Positions 16,622-24,906 of a DNA stretch of 64,000 nt are shown here, in pieces. The stretch's first letter is position 1. Every line of letters starts with the position of its first letter. The stretch comes from Niastella koreensis GR20-10 (GTDB taxonomy: Bacteria; Bacteroidota; Bacteroidia; Chitinophagales; Chitinophagaceae): positions 6,026,744 to 6,090,743 of the forward strand of contig NC_016609.1 of assembly GCF_000246855.1 (NCBI RefSeq), given 5' to 3'. The notes beneath the pieces are model-generated. The model did not search any database. It was not told where the DNA came from and saw only the letters and a list, made by a program, of their open reading frames with translations. The translations under genes and the position numbers were made by a program.

Positions 16622-17068
16622 ATGAAACAACTTATATCCATCATCTTAACGTTGATGATATTTTCAAGTTGCGGGAAATTTGATTCAGAGAAACGGACTT
16701 CACCCGTCGAAATCAAGGGTGATACAGTTACTGAAAACGAAAATAATGATGCATTTATTTGTGAGTTTCCCATTCCCGCTGAATTTCCAGGTGGAAATGT
16801 TGCCTGGCTTAAGTTTCTGAAACGAAACCTTGTTTACCCTGAAATTGCAATAGATCAAAACATTCAGGGAACTGTAATCGTACAATTCAAAGTTTGTACC
16901 GACGGTACCCTTTGTGATATAGAAGCCATTAGCGGACCGAATGAACTAAAGGAAAGTGCAGTTAAGGTTATTAAAAAGTCGCCGAAATGGACTCCAACTT
17001 CCCTTAATGGGTGTAATGTCATTGATTATAAAAGGCAACCCATAATTTTTCATATGGAGTATGAATAA
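16622..17068 (+). CDS. TonB C-terminal-domain lipoprotein
   Basis: About 148 residues from the ATG at 16622. A lipoprotein signal (MKQLISIILTLMIFSSC, acylated Cys in FSSC) leads into about 40 linker residues and a TonB C-terminal domain (about 58-148). Visible are the Bacteroidota hallmark EFPGGNVAWLKFLKRNLVYP and then IQGTVIVQFKV, SGPNELKESAVKVIKKSPKW and a final QPIIF strand. It lacks the transmembrane anchor and proline-rich periplasmic arm of a real TonB, so it is an orphan TonB-like lipoprotein. It sits between the scrap of one integrase and the end of another. Confidence 0.8.
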   Translation: MKQLISIILTLMIFSSCGKFDSEKRTSPVEIKGDTVTENENNDAFICEFPIPAEFPGGNVAWLKFLKRNLVYPEIAIDQNIQGTVIVQFKVCTDGTLCDIEAISGPNELKESAVKVIKKSPKWTPTSLNGCNVIDYKRQPIIFHMEYE

Positions 17069-17090
17069 TGCAATTTACTCCCAGTTCAAA

Positions 17091-18411
17091 TCAACCATTA
17101 ATCAACCGCATCCCATCCCTCTTTATCCACAACTCCTTAATTTTATTAGCCGCCTCTTCCGATGAAATGCGGATATACTTATAAAAATCCTTTGTTCGTT
17201 TATGCCCACTAATCTTTATGATCAACTCAACGGGTGTGCCGGCAAGGAATTCATTGGTGCAAAAGGAGCGGCGGGCAGTATGCGAAGTGATCCAGTCGTA
17301 TTTTGGTTTAACGACCTCAATACTTTTGTTTCCTTTTTTGTAGGAGAATTTAATGGAGCGGTTCAGTCCAGCTAGTTTGCCAATGGTTTTAATGTGCCGG
17401 TTAAATTCTGGATTGGTGAGTGCGGGTATGCGCTCGCGGAATTGACGAGTGAAAATGTGATTTGCTTCCACGCGCAAAGGGATAATAACCCAGTGATCTG
17501 ATTTCTCCTGCTTTTTATACAGCATATCCCGTTGCAGATCTTCAGGCTTTAAAGTGGAGAAGTCGGAGAAGCGCAAGCCAGTCAAGCAGGCCAGGACAAA
17601 CAGGTCTCGGTATTCGATCAGGTGAGGATGATCAGAAAGATTAGCCTGGTAAATGGCTATTATTTCCTGATGGGTTAAATAGATGGCATCGCTTTCTTCT
17701 TCGGGTATTTTGAAATCCGTGAGGTCGATGGGTGCAATGATCTTTCTTTTCACCCGGTCTTTTAAAAAGCCGCGCAGGTGTTTGATGGTTTTACCAATGG
17801 TGTTCAGCTTTAAGCCCGTTAATGCCTCCCGGCGGCGCATATGCACGTGCTCAAAAGTGAGGTAGTCAATAAAGTCGTGATAGAAATTAAAATCAAAACT
17901 GGCGAAGGTGATCTTTTCCTGCCTATACTTTTCAAATGCCTGCAAATGCCCCTTAACGTTTGAATAAACAGTCAGCGTAGCCTTGCTTACTTTTTCTCTC
18001 CTTGGTTTTGATATACTCATCAAACTGGTAATAGATATCATGCTTCGCTTCTTTCTTTGCCGTTTCCTGTTTGGCAACCGTAGTTATTCGTTCATCCAGA
18101 GATTGTAAATCGAGAGTGGGGGTAAAAGCCTTTTTTACAAAAGCTCCTTTATCGGCTATCTGTTTTCTGGCTGCTTCTACAACCAGGTCTTCCACCAATC
18201 GCTTTTGACGAAGTAATTCATCATTCAATTTTACCGGGCTACCATATTCAGCTGGTAGCTGCGGTGATACACGTAATTGTTTGGGATGCCAGTACTGCAG
18301 TGGGATGTAAATGCCGGTGTTTAATAGTGTACGATTTGTTGCACTAAAACAGTACTGTAAAAAAATCGGCGCAGTTCCATCTTTTCGAACTCTCTTTGTT
18401 CTGCAAATCGC
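17091..18411 (-). pseudogene. Tyrosine recombinase/integrase, frameshifted copy
   Basis: It is near-identical to the intact integrase at 26952-28325. One extra T in the 17991-17995 run shifts the frame between KTKER and KVSKATLT, splitting the gene into two open segments. The 5' end is also altered: homology starts at the AICRTKR region (about 18411), and the first about five codons including the start are replaced. The catalytic part (Arg in GLRFSD, His-x-x-Arg in SHTARR, His in SGHKR, Tyr in FYKY) is still intact, so decay is recent. A copy of the tRNA-Asp 3' end follows at 18501-18516, as expected for a tRNA-targeting integrase. Confidence 0.9.
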
Positions 18412-18500
18412 CGCGCTGTTATGAATATCTGAAAATCAACCGCCTAAAAGTAAAGATGGGTAAAAAGCAAAAAGGTCCACCATAGCTGATGAACCTCTTT

Positions 18501-18516
18501 TGCGGACCGGACGGGA
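18501..18516. other. attachment site, distal copy (tRNA-Asp 3' end repeat)
   Basis: TGCGGACCGGACGGGA is identical to 28486-28501, which is the 3' end of the tRNA-Asp gene. Sequence left of both copies is also similar (both next to integrase 5' flanks), while sequence to the right differs completely. This is the expected att repeat bounding an element of about 10 kb. Confidence 0.85.
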
Positions 18517-18850
18517 TATGTGCGGCCGTTATATCTTCAGGAAAATCAGCTATTTAATTTTTCGGTCGATTTTTTGGTCGATTCAATGAGCTGGAGAAGC
18601 TTATTCTTACCTGGGTTGGTTCAGGTAGACGTTAAGGGGCAAAGTTAGAAATTTATTTTGCAAATTTTTATGCCCCATTGCTTATCTCGTTTGCAATTGG
18701 GTAAGACGTGGCACAGAAAAAGTGTACACGTAACGCATTTAAGATTTTGAACATATTGATGAAAGAACCTTTGGTGAATAGCGAAAAGGTAATTAAATAA
18801 GTTGTGGGTTAATTAAGCTACCTTTATAAGTACTAACGCACAAATGCCAT
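18517..18850. promoter_or_regulatory. Left end of island: candidate integrase arm sites, no gene
   Basis: Just inside the att copy is a pair of GGTCGATT units 12 bp apart (18564-18586), matching an AGTCGATT pair at 28332-28354 near the other end. TTCAGGTAGAC at 18620-18630 is the inverse of GTCTACCTGAA at 28361-28371. Such shared short sites at both ends fit arm-type recombinase or directionality-factor binding. The remainder should hold the promoter for the methyltransferase gene; no other feature is seen. Confidence 0.6.
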
Positions 18851-20350
18851 ATGCCCAAAAACCGTTCTCCCAAAAACGATACGCAAAAATCTGCCGATAT
18901 CGTTGAAGCACTTGGTCGGCCGGAACCACCACAAGATCGCGAAGGAAAAAATGGCGACCCACAACTAGCAGCCCTTACATCTTTTTTATTAGGTTTAAAA
19001 ACCAATAATACAGTAAGCGAAAAACGCGTATTAGTAGATTTTGGATGTGGGAATGGTGTACTGCCAAATTTGCTTGAAAGCATTTATAATGACGCTCCAG
19101 ATTCGCTTCCCTTTTTATGGGCAGTTGACTTACCGGAACCATTGTCTCGGCTTGCTTTACCGTTAGAAATACATAATCGTTCAGAGAAGTGTACATTAGA
19201 AATGTTTTATAACAATAAACTAATAAACAATAGCAAAGAAATTACCGAGATAGTTATCCGCAACGTTTTGCATGAAATGACCATCAAAGAGACAGCAGAA
19301 CTATTTGACCGCCTAATAAAATACCTGCCAGTACACACAAATATTTACATCCAGGATATGGCCCGCTTACCAAAACAAGAACGAGGCAATGCGGCATGGA
19401 GTTTCGAACTATTGAAACAATGTCTTGAAGAAATGGGGTTCACTGTATCAGGCCACCAGCTTTACAGTCATTCAGGTATTCCCTGGTTTTCAATGAACTG
19501 TCAACTACCAACCTCGAAGAAGGATGCCAACATGCTTGACATCATTGCAAAATATCGCAGTAAGCAACTTACCGACATCCGGAACAAAGGAAAAGAGCTT
19601 ACTAAAGTGTTCGAGAATACCTCTGAGATAATCAGCCTTAGCCTTGACTGTCTAGCATTAGATGTACAATTAGATGAAATTGGATGGTTTAACGATTCAC
19701 CCACTGTTTCGTTAAAAGATCTTAATATACCACTTACAGCACTAAGCAAGTCTCCAACTGAATATGCAGCTATGACTAATGCGGAGATTGCAAGCCCTTC
19801 AGGATTAGTAGCCATGCTTTCGACAAAAAACATGCTCGATTTTCCAACCTTGATTAAGAATGCTAAAGAAGAAATTTCGTTTGGCGGTTATTCGAACCGG
19901 CCCCTATTCTTAAAGATAGAAAATAAAACAGCGCTCAAAGAAGCAATAGGCAAAGGAATTAAAGTAAAAGTTTTGGTGGTAAATCCACAATCGACTGCGG
20001 CCCAATTAAGAGCTAACGAGCCATTGTATAAAGACCCTAAGAATTTAATCGAGTCAATTAATAACACTATAGAACAAGGCAAAAACTATTTTCGAGAACT
20101 TCAACTTCATTATGGAGAATTTATAGCTTCAAAATATTATGATTTACGCGCTTCGTCACGTATACCGAAATGGTCTTACTTTATCATTGATGATAAGTGT
20201 TATCTAAGTTTTTATTCGATGAGCTATTCAGGAAGCTCTGGTCCCTGTTTTGTCTTTCAAAATGTAGGGGAATCCCTGCATAATTATTACCATGTTGTTA
20301 GACAGGAATTTTTGACATTGTTTGAAGAAAGCAATAATCTATTAACATGA
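18851..20350 (+). CDS. SAM methyltransferase fused to PLD-like domain
   Basis: A 499-residue fusion. A class I SAM methyltransferase fold occupies about 40-215, with motif I VDFGCGNG (62-69) and an O-methyltransferase-like IRNVLHEM stretch (136-143). A helical linker (about 225-270) follows. The C-terminal part (about 315-485) resembles DUF5919 or phospholipase-D-like domains (EISFGGYSNRP, then GIKVKVLVVNPQS and WSYFIIDDKCYLSF), but no HKD catalytic motif is present, so this half may bind rather than cut. Its stop overlaps the start of the next gene, implying translational coupling. No target nucleic-acid recognition domain is evident. The function is unknown; I infer a defence or modification role from the island context. 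Confidence 0.65.
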   Translation: MPKNRSPKNDTQKSADIVEALGRPEPPQDREGKNGDPQLAALTSFLLGLKTNNTVSEKRVLVDFGCGNGVLPNLLESIYNDAPDSLPFLWAVDLPEPLSRLALPLEIHNRSEKCTLEMFYNNKLINNSKEITEIVIRNVLHEMTIKETAELFDRLIKYLPVHTNIYIQDMARLPKQERGNAAWSFELLKQCLEEMGFTVSGHQLYSHSGIPWFSMNCQLPTSKKDANMLDIIAKYRSKQLTDIRNKGKELTKVFENTSEIISLSLDCLALDVQLDEIGWFNDSPTVSLKDLNIPLTALSKSPTEYAAMTNAEIASPSGLVAMLSTKNMLDFPTLIKNAKEEISFGGYSNRPLFLKIENKTALKEAIGKGIKVKVLVVNPQSTAAQLRANEPLYKDPKNLIESINNTIEQGKNYFRELQLHYGEFIASKYYDLRASSRIPKWSYFIIDDKCYLSFYSMSYSGSSGPCFVFQNVGESLHNYYHVVRQEFLTLFEESNNLLT

Positions 20351-20961
20351 GTGAAATAAAATCATTTATTGCAGCAGGTGGTTCGGGCAGTCGATTATCA
20401 CTGGGGTATCCTAAAGCAGGTTTAAAATACCACGGTCATACATTGCTTTACTGGTCAGTTGTTAATATGCTAGATGCAGGTTTAGAGTTTATACAGATAT
20501 TTGTAAATCATCCGGATTGGCTATCAAGGTTCCAAGAAGAAATGAACCAATTACCACATTTACATTTTATGCTCGATAAAGGGTTTAACAACACATTCCA
20601 ATTGTTCAAAATATATAGCTCAACTCAAGGAGGACGACATTTTTTTACATATGGCCATAGCCCTCGACCTGTAAAGTGCTATAAAAGATTTGCAGCTTCC
20701 AATACCCTCCTTGGCATCTCTTTGGTTCCTACAACCTCCAAGGCTGAAAAAATCGAATATTCGCCATTTCAATTTATTGAACCCCCTTACTTGTTGAATT
20801 GCGATCAGTTAAATCTTGAAGCTAACAGCTGGAAACATTTTTTTTACAATAATTGTAAGTTCATCTCACCCATTATAAATCATCTAATTCCAGAATTTAA
20901 CTTTAGGCATGAATGGCTGCAGTACCGTTATTACTTGCATACACAACGGATTGCAGTATAG
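20347..20961 (+). CDS. Nucleotidyltransferase-like protein (GlmU/MobA fold)
   Basis: A 204-residue protein that begins with the NTP-transferase signature AAGGSGSRLSLGYPKAG (residues 9-25), followed by GHTLLYWSV, as in sugar-nucleotide pyrophosphorylases. Where that family normally has a metal-binding Gly-Asp-x-Pro, it has YGHSPRP (102-108), with His in place of Asp. It is also shorter than the about 230-residue norm. The ATG overlaps the preceding stop in ATGA, so the two proteins are made together. It may be a divergent or regulatory nucleotidyltransferase; catalysis is not assured. Confidence 0.6.
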   Translation: MSEIKSFIAAGGSGSRLSLGYPKAGLKYHGHTLLYWSVVNMLDAGLEFIQIFVNHPDWLSRFQEEMNQLPHLHFMLDKGFNNTFQLFKIYSSTQGGRHFFTYGHSPRPVKCYKRFAASNTLLGISLVPTTSKAEKIEYSPFQFIEPPYLLNCDQLNLEANSWKHFFYNNCKFISPIINHLIPEFNFRHEWLQYRYYLHTQRIAV

Positions 20962-21057
20962 ATACACAATTAAAGATACTTTGTATTTTTTTTGAATTTG
21001 TCAGTAAATGAGATTATTCATAAATAATATGCCTCTCCTATTCACATCTACAAAAAA

Positions 21058-22008
21058 TTAATTTATTATTCCAAGCTCTCTTCCGATATCCTGATAAAGC
21101 TTCGCAAGCGGCCGCTTATGAACATCATCTGCACGAGAGTAATTTCCAAGTATTAATCGATCAATCTCAAAATCGTCAATCTTTAATCCACTGTAAGATT
21201 TTAAATATTTTCTATAAGCTTTTGTATAACGGCCTTTGCTCTTAATTATTAGTTCTAATACATGATCACCATGCTGTTGATATAATTTTTCCAATTTAAA
21301 CACTCTATTATGATCATGCAGCATTGATTTAAAAAAGACTTTCACACCAAATTTATTCGTTAATGGACTTAATATACTCACATTAGCTGCATCATACGAA
21401 AACATAAAGGAGCTAATTTCACTAAACAGATACGGATTTATTAGCCCCTCCTCGATAGGATCTAATTGCCCTTTTGCCTCTATACCATTACAAGTGGAAC
21501 AACTTGGTATTAGATTATAGAATGAAATAGCTAAATATGGATACTTACCCTTAGGGTAGAAATGATCGATTTCGGGTTTTATTGGAGCTGCATCCTGACC
21601 TGAAAGATAATATATATAATTACGGTTACAATAAGCACATGTATCTAATTTAATCCGTTTGATAAAATCAAGCTTATTGAAATATGCAAAAGAATCATAC
21701 AAACTAATTACAAAAAGATTGTACAGAATAGCCATATCATTAGCCCTATGATCAGCACTAATATATACCCTTTCATAAAGCTGAATTATACCTGGCATAT
21801 CTTCAGCCTTAACATTAACCAGCTGTTTAATATTAGTATCAACCAACATACTATCTAAAAAAAGATTCAATTCGTCACTGGGCATTATTCTCACACCATT
21901 TTCGACAACTCCATTATCTAGAATCCTCTCAGCACGACTTTTAATTCTTTCCTTTACAGATATGAAATGTTGTTCTACCGCTTTAGGATTCAATTTTAAC
22001 TTAATCAT
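21058..22008 (-). CDS. HNH endonuclease, PtuB-like
   Basis: A 316-residue protein with a zinc-supported HNH module. CAYCNRNY (Cys124, Cys127) and CSTCN (Cys170, Cys173) bracket the catalytic PEIDHFYPKGKYPYLA (Asp148-His149), with Asn165 between. N- and C-terminal regions of about 110-120 residues are helical. The start overlaps the ATPase stop by 8 bp, so they form one operon, ATPase first. ATPase plus HNH with this zinc pattern is the composition of Septu-type anti-phage systems (PtuA/PtuB) and of retron-linked effectors. No reverse transcriptase is present here. Confidence 0.75.
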   Translation of the reverse strand: MIKLKLNPKAVEQHFISVKERIKSRAERILDNGVVENGVRIMPSDELNLFLDSMLVDTNIKQLVNVKAEDMPGIIQLYERVYISADHRANDMAILYNLFVISLYDSFAYFNKLDFIKRIKLDTCAYCNRNYIYYLSGQDAAPIKPEIDHFYPKGKYPYLAISFYNLIPSCSTCNGIEAKGQLDPIEEGLINPYLFSEISSFMFSYDAANVSILSPLTNKFGVKVFFKSMLHDHNRVFKLEKLYQQHGDHVLELIIKSKGRYTKAYRKYLKSYSGLKIDDFEIDRLILGNYSRADDVHKRPLAKLYQDIGRELGIIN

Positions 22009-22900
22009 TGTTTTGTTCCCGTTTTAACATTTTCAACCTATCTTCCAGAAGCTTAATCTCCTCTTTACGAGTTATAGGTATAGTCTTTCTATTTAACATT
22101 TCAATTAATTTTTCTCGAAGAAAATCTTCACCTATGAGAGAAATTGTTTTTAACAACTCAGTATACTCCTCCGTCTGAACCGGATCTGATTCTTTCTGTA
22201 ATCTCTCTATAATTGTATTTATTTTGTATTGAGAATATTCGCCCACAAGCCCGTCATTAAGAAAAAAACCTTTAGCTAGTAGTTCATGGATATTACCTCC
22301 GAAAGTCAAGCCAATATCATCGGCTGGTATTGGCCCCCCTTTATTTAAAAATAATATATTCTTACTTGGAATATCTGAAAGAACAAATGGAGAATGCGTT
22401 ACCATTATTATTTGAATATGTTCAATATTATGCAATTTTAGTTGACGAATTGACTCAATAATATGTTGAACAAATCTCTTCTGCATCTCTGGATGGAAAT
22501 ACAATTCAATTTCCTCAAGTATAATCAATACACGATTATAATAATTCAAACCATGATTACTCCTTCTAATAGAATCCAAATTATTTAAATGATACAAAAC
22601 TGTACTTATGCAATAGTTCCACTGTTTCTCACCAGAGCTTAATTCACCCAAAGTAACAGCTGCACCAGTATCAATATTAGTCATTTGAATTTGCGTAGAG
22701 AATATTGGAGGCGGCAGCAATTCAATTAACTCTTTGATATTCCGTTTATTCTTTTCAGACATCAAGTCATAAACCGTTTTACCAAAGCTATCTAAATCTA
22801 AAATCTTAGCATCATGATCAATATGTCCGAAGCGGATAAAATTTATTGCCTGTTTGAATTTAAATGCTATGTGACTAGGATCAAAATCCAAGCTCGACAA
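22001..22900 (-). pseudogene. ABC-type defence ATPase (PtuA-like), N-terminally truncated
   Basis: A 299-residue frame carrying the C-terminal half of an OLD/SMC-like ABC ATPase: signature ELSSGEK (86-92), Walker B VLIILEEIE (124-132), and H-loop VTHSPF (167-172). The Walker A P-loop and the N-terminal lobe, normally 150-250 residues upstream, are missing. The frame stays open only to a TGA at 22937-22939, where a different truncated gene begins on the other strand. Without Walker A it cannot bind ATP in the usual way, so the system is probably dead unless another ATPase supplies the lobe. Confidence 0.75.
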
Positions 22901-22927
22901 GTATTCATTTAAAAAATTATTATTTAA

Positions 22928-23359
22928 TACCAGGATTCAAACATCTTCGAAGTAGACAGGAAATATTTATATAAACAATTTCCCAGTCATCTATTTAATG
23001 GATTTTATAATCAGTTAGAATCCGTAAACAGCTGCATGATCATAAAAGATGAAAATGGGAATGAGGCCATGGAAAAATATGAAGCAAGAATAATTATCGG
23101 AAAATTGCCTGTCAAAGATATCAATATCAGGAATATACTAAATGGAATTGGAAATACTGAAATGGGAATTGATTCCGGCATTGACCAAAGTATATACTTT
23201 TTTGACCCACTAACCGACAAAGGATTTCATATGTATGACGACAGGGGCTGCTATGTATGGAGTAATAGTGCAGATAAAATCCGCGACATTTATATTAATA
23301 GAAATAATTGGATAGTCGATTACCATAGGCCGGAAATTGATAAATACTTTAATAAATGA
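22928..23359 (+). pseudogene. DUF3885-like protein, 5'-truncated
   Basis: The plus frame opens right after a TAA at 22925 and reads FEVDRKYLYKQFPSHLF, then an MEKYEAR stretch. It ends with YFFDPLTDK, MYDDRGCYVW and a tail NWIVDYHRPEIDKYF. The MYDDRG plus W-x2-DY-x-R pattern resembles DUF3885 proteins. The first ATG is at 23036, so the present translated product would be 107 residues. The N-terminus is cut at the junction with the truncated ATPase. Confidence 0.6.
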
Positions 23360-23412
23360 TAAGTAAAGAAATAGATGAAAAATTGGGTATTAATATTTAT
23401 GCTACCCGTATT

Positions 23413-23433
23413 GGTTGCAGGTTGCAGGTTGCA
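23413..23433 (+). repeat. Three tandem GGTTGCA heptamers in a signal-peptide coding region
   Basis: GGTTGCA is repeated three times without interruption. With two copies, the ATG at 23375 would read straight through a lipoprotein signal (LPVLVAGC) into the downstream frame. With three, it is out of frame. Slippage here would switch expression on or off. Confidence 0.75.
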
Positions 23434-24128
23434 AAACGGACAAAAAAGATACATCTAAACTGAATATAGTTCTTTACGGCTACGATTCTATCGCCTGTTA
23501 TTATGGGAATAGTATTGAATTGACGGATTTGAGATATGGAAAAATAACCGACTCACAATTCATGGATACGATTTTAACTAATGCAAGAGACCGAAAACCG
23601 GGTCTGATTGTGTTAAAGCCTGGAGATGGAGCCTCAGTCCTTGGAAATTGGGAACAACTGGATACACTATTTAAAATAAATAATTTTGAGAACAGAAAAA
23701 TAGACACGCTTGACGAAAAAGAACAGAAATTCTTTAATACTACATCGATAATTCCCTGGCTGAAAGAACATGAAAAGCCATTGAACCTTTTTTTACCAAA
23801 GGAAGAAAATGAGCATATTGTTGTTCCAACAGACAAAACACTGGTAGTTCTTATTCTTAATGAGCAGGAAGCATACGCCTATAATGGAGCTGTAATGAAA
23901 AATGGAAGAAAATACTCCTATGAAGAACTGGGATTATACCTGAGAATAAAGAAATCACGTTCTGGCTTTCTTGTTGTACTCAAGCCTGGCGAAAAATGTT
24001 CTTACAAAAGTACTGTAGATATGCTAGACTTAATGACGCTCCATAAGGTAAAGAATTATAAAATGGAATCCCCTACTAAAGAGGAACAGACTCTTATTGA
24101 TGAACTGTTAGAAACAAAAGTTGAATAA
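23415..24128 (+). CDS. Tandem ExbD/TolR-like domain lipoprotein, start region frameshifted by a 7-bp repeat
   Basis: The open frame (237 codons from a TTG) holds two copies of the periplasmic ExbD/TolR fold. Copy A is at about 15-110 (IVLYGYDSIACYYGN, then LIVLKPGDGAS). Copy B is at about 140-230 (LVVLILNEQEAYAYNG, then FLVVLKPGEKCSYKSTVDMLD and a PTKEEQ end). There is no ExbD membrane helix. The natural start is probably the ATG at 23375, which begins MKNWVLIFMLPVLVAGC, a lipoprotein signal, but a third GGTTGCA copy shifts it out of frame. The domain call is from pattern resemblance. Confidence 0.6.
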   Translation: MQVAGCKTDKKDTSKLNIVLYGYDSIACYYGNSIELTDLRYGKITDSQFMDTILTNARDRKPGLIVLKPGDGASVLGNWEQLDTLFKINNFENRKIDTLDEKEQKFFNTTSIIPWLKEHEKPLNLFLPKEENEHIVVPTDKTLVVLILNEQEAYAYNGAVMKNGRKYSYEELGLYLRIKKSRSGFLVVLKPGEKCSYKSTVDMLDLMTLHKVKNYKMESPTKEEQTLIDELLETKVE

Positions 24129-24139
24129 GCTGATATACT

Positions 24140-24875
24140 ATGAGTACCTATGTCATCGGAGATCTACATGGACAATATCAATCTCTTAAACAGTGCCTGG
24201 CCAGATGCAATTTTGATTATAATCAGGATACGCTTATCCAGTTAGGTGATGTAGTTGATGGCGGAGACGAAGTTTTTGATTGTGTGGAAGAGCTTTTAAA
24301 TATAAAAAATCTTGTAACACTAAAAGGCAATCACGATGATTGGTTCCTGGATTTTATCAAGACAGGGTTCCATCCGGCAGCCTGGGCTTATGGGGGCGTT
24401 AGTACTATTAATTCGTATGCAACAAAGGCGGGAAAAGTTCCGGTTACCAGAAAAACACGTCAGGGATACAAAACATCATTCAATCCTGAGGACATTCCAA
24501 TAGCACACAGACAATTTTTTGAAAGCCAAAGACTCAATCATATTGTCAAAAACAACAACTGTTTTGTCCATGCTGGTTTTAATCCTTTTCAGCCTTTTCA
24601 TGAGCAACCTGCCACAATTTTTTACTGGGATAGAATCCTATGGCAATCTGCAATGAATTGGCAAACAAAAGCAAATCAAAACAGCGAGATTGAACCATTT
24701 GGGGATAGTTACAAAATTCAATAATATATTTATTGGGCATACTAACACAATGCTATGGGGAATAGACAAGCCATTAAAGGCTGCTAATATTTATAATATT
24801 GATACCGGAGCCTCCAAAGGCGGAAAATTAACGATCATGAATGTTGACAGTAAGCATTTTTGGCAATCTGAGTAA
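24140..24875 (+). pseudogene. Metallophosphoesterase (serine/threonine phosphatase type), frameshifted
   Basis: Reads as a PPP-family phosphatase: GDLHGQ (7-12), GDVVDGGDE in place of GDxxDRG, GNHDD (64-68) and FVHAGF (149-154). The frame breaks in the AAAA tract at 24713-24716. With one fewer A the protein continues as FNNIFIGHTNT, with the last metal-binding His in IGHT, and ends at 24875 with about 244 residues. The truncated 194-residue product lacks that His and the final strands. It starts 11 bp after the ExbD-like gene, so it was probably co-transcribed. Either a real mutation or a homopolymer sequencing error. Confidence 0.8.
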
Positions 24876-24906
24876 TTTGCTACTAGATATTTAAAGTCTT
24901 GTAATA

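Noticed and set aside
17953-18228. Independent 91-residue protein
   Set aside because: It matches the N-terminal part of the integrase and is separated from the rest only by a one-base insertion.
18793-19083. Minus-strand frame at the start of the methyltransferase gene
   Set aside because: It is antisense to the SAM-binding motif region of a clearly coding plus-strand gene.
21058-22900. Retron
   Set aside because: HNH and ATPase genes occur with some retrons, but no reverse transcriptase or msr/msd-like RNA is present nearby.
24690-24875. Separate small gene after the phosphatase
   Set aside because: It is the out-of-frame C-terminus of the phosphatase, including the IGHT metal-ligand motif.
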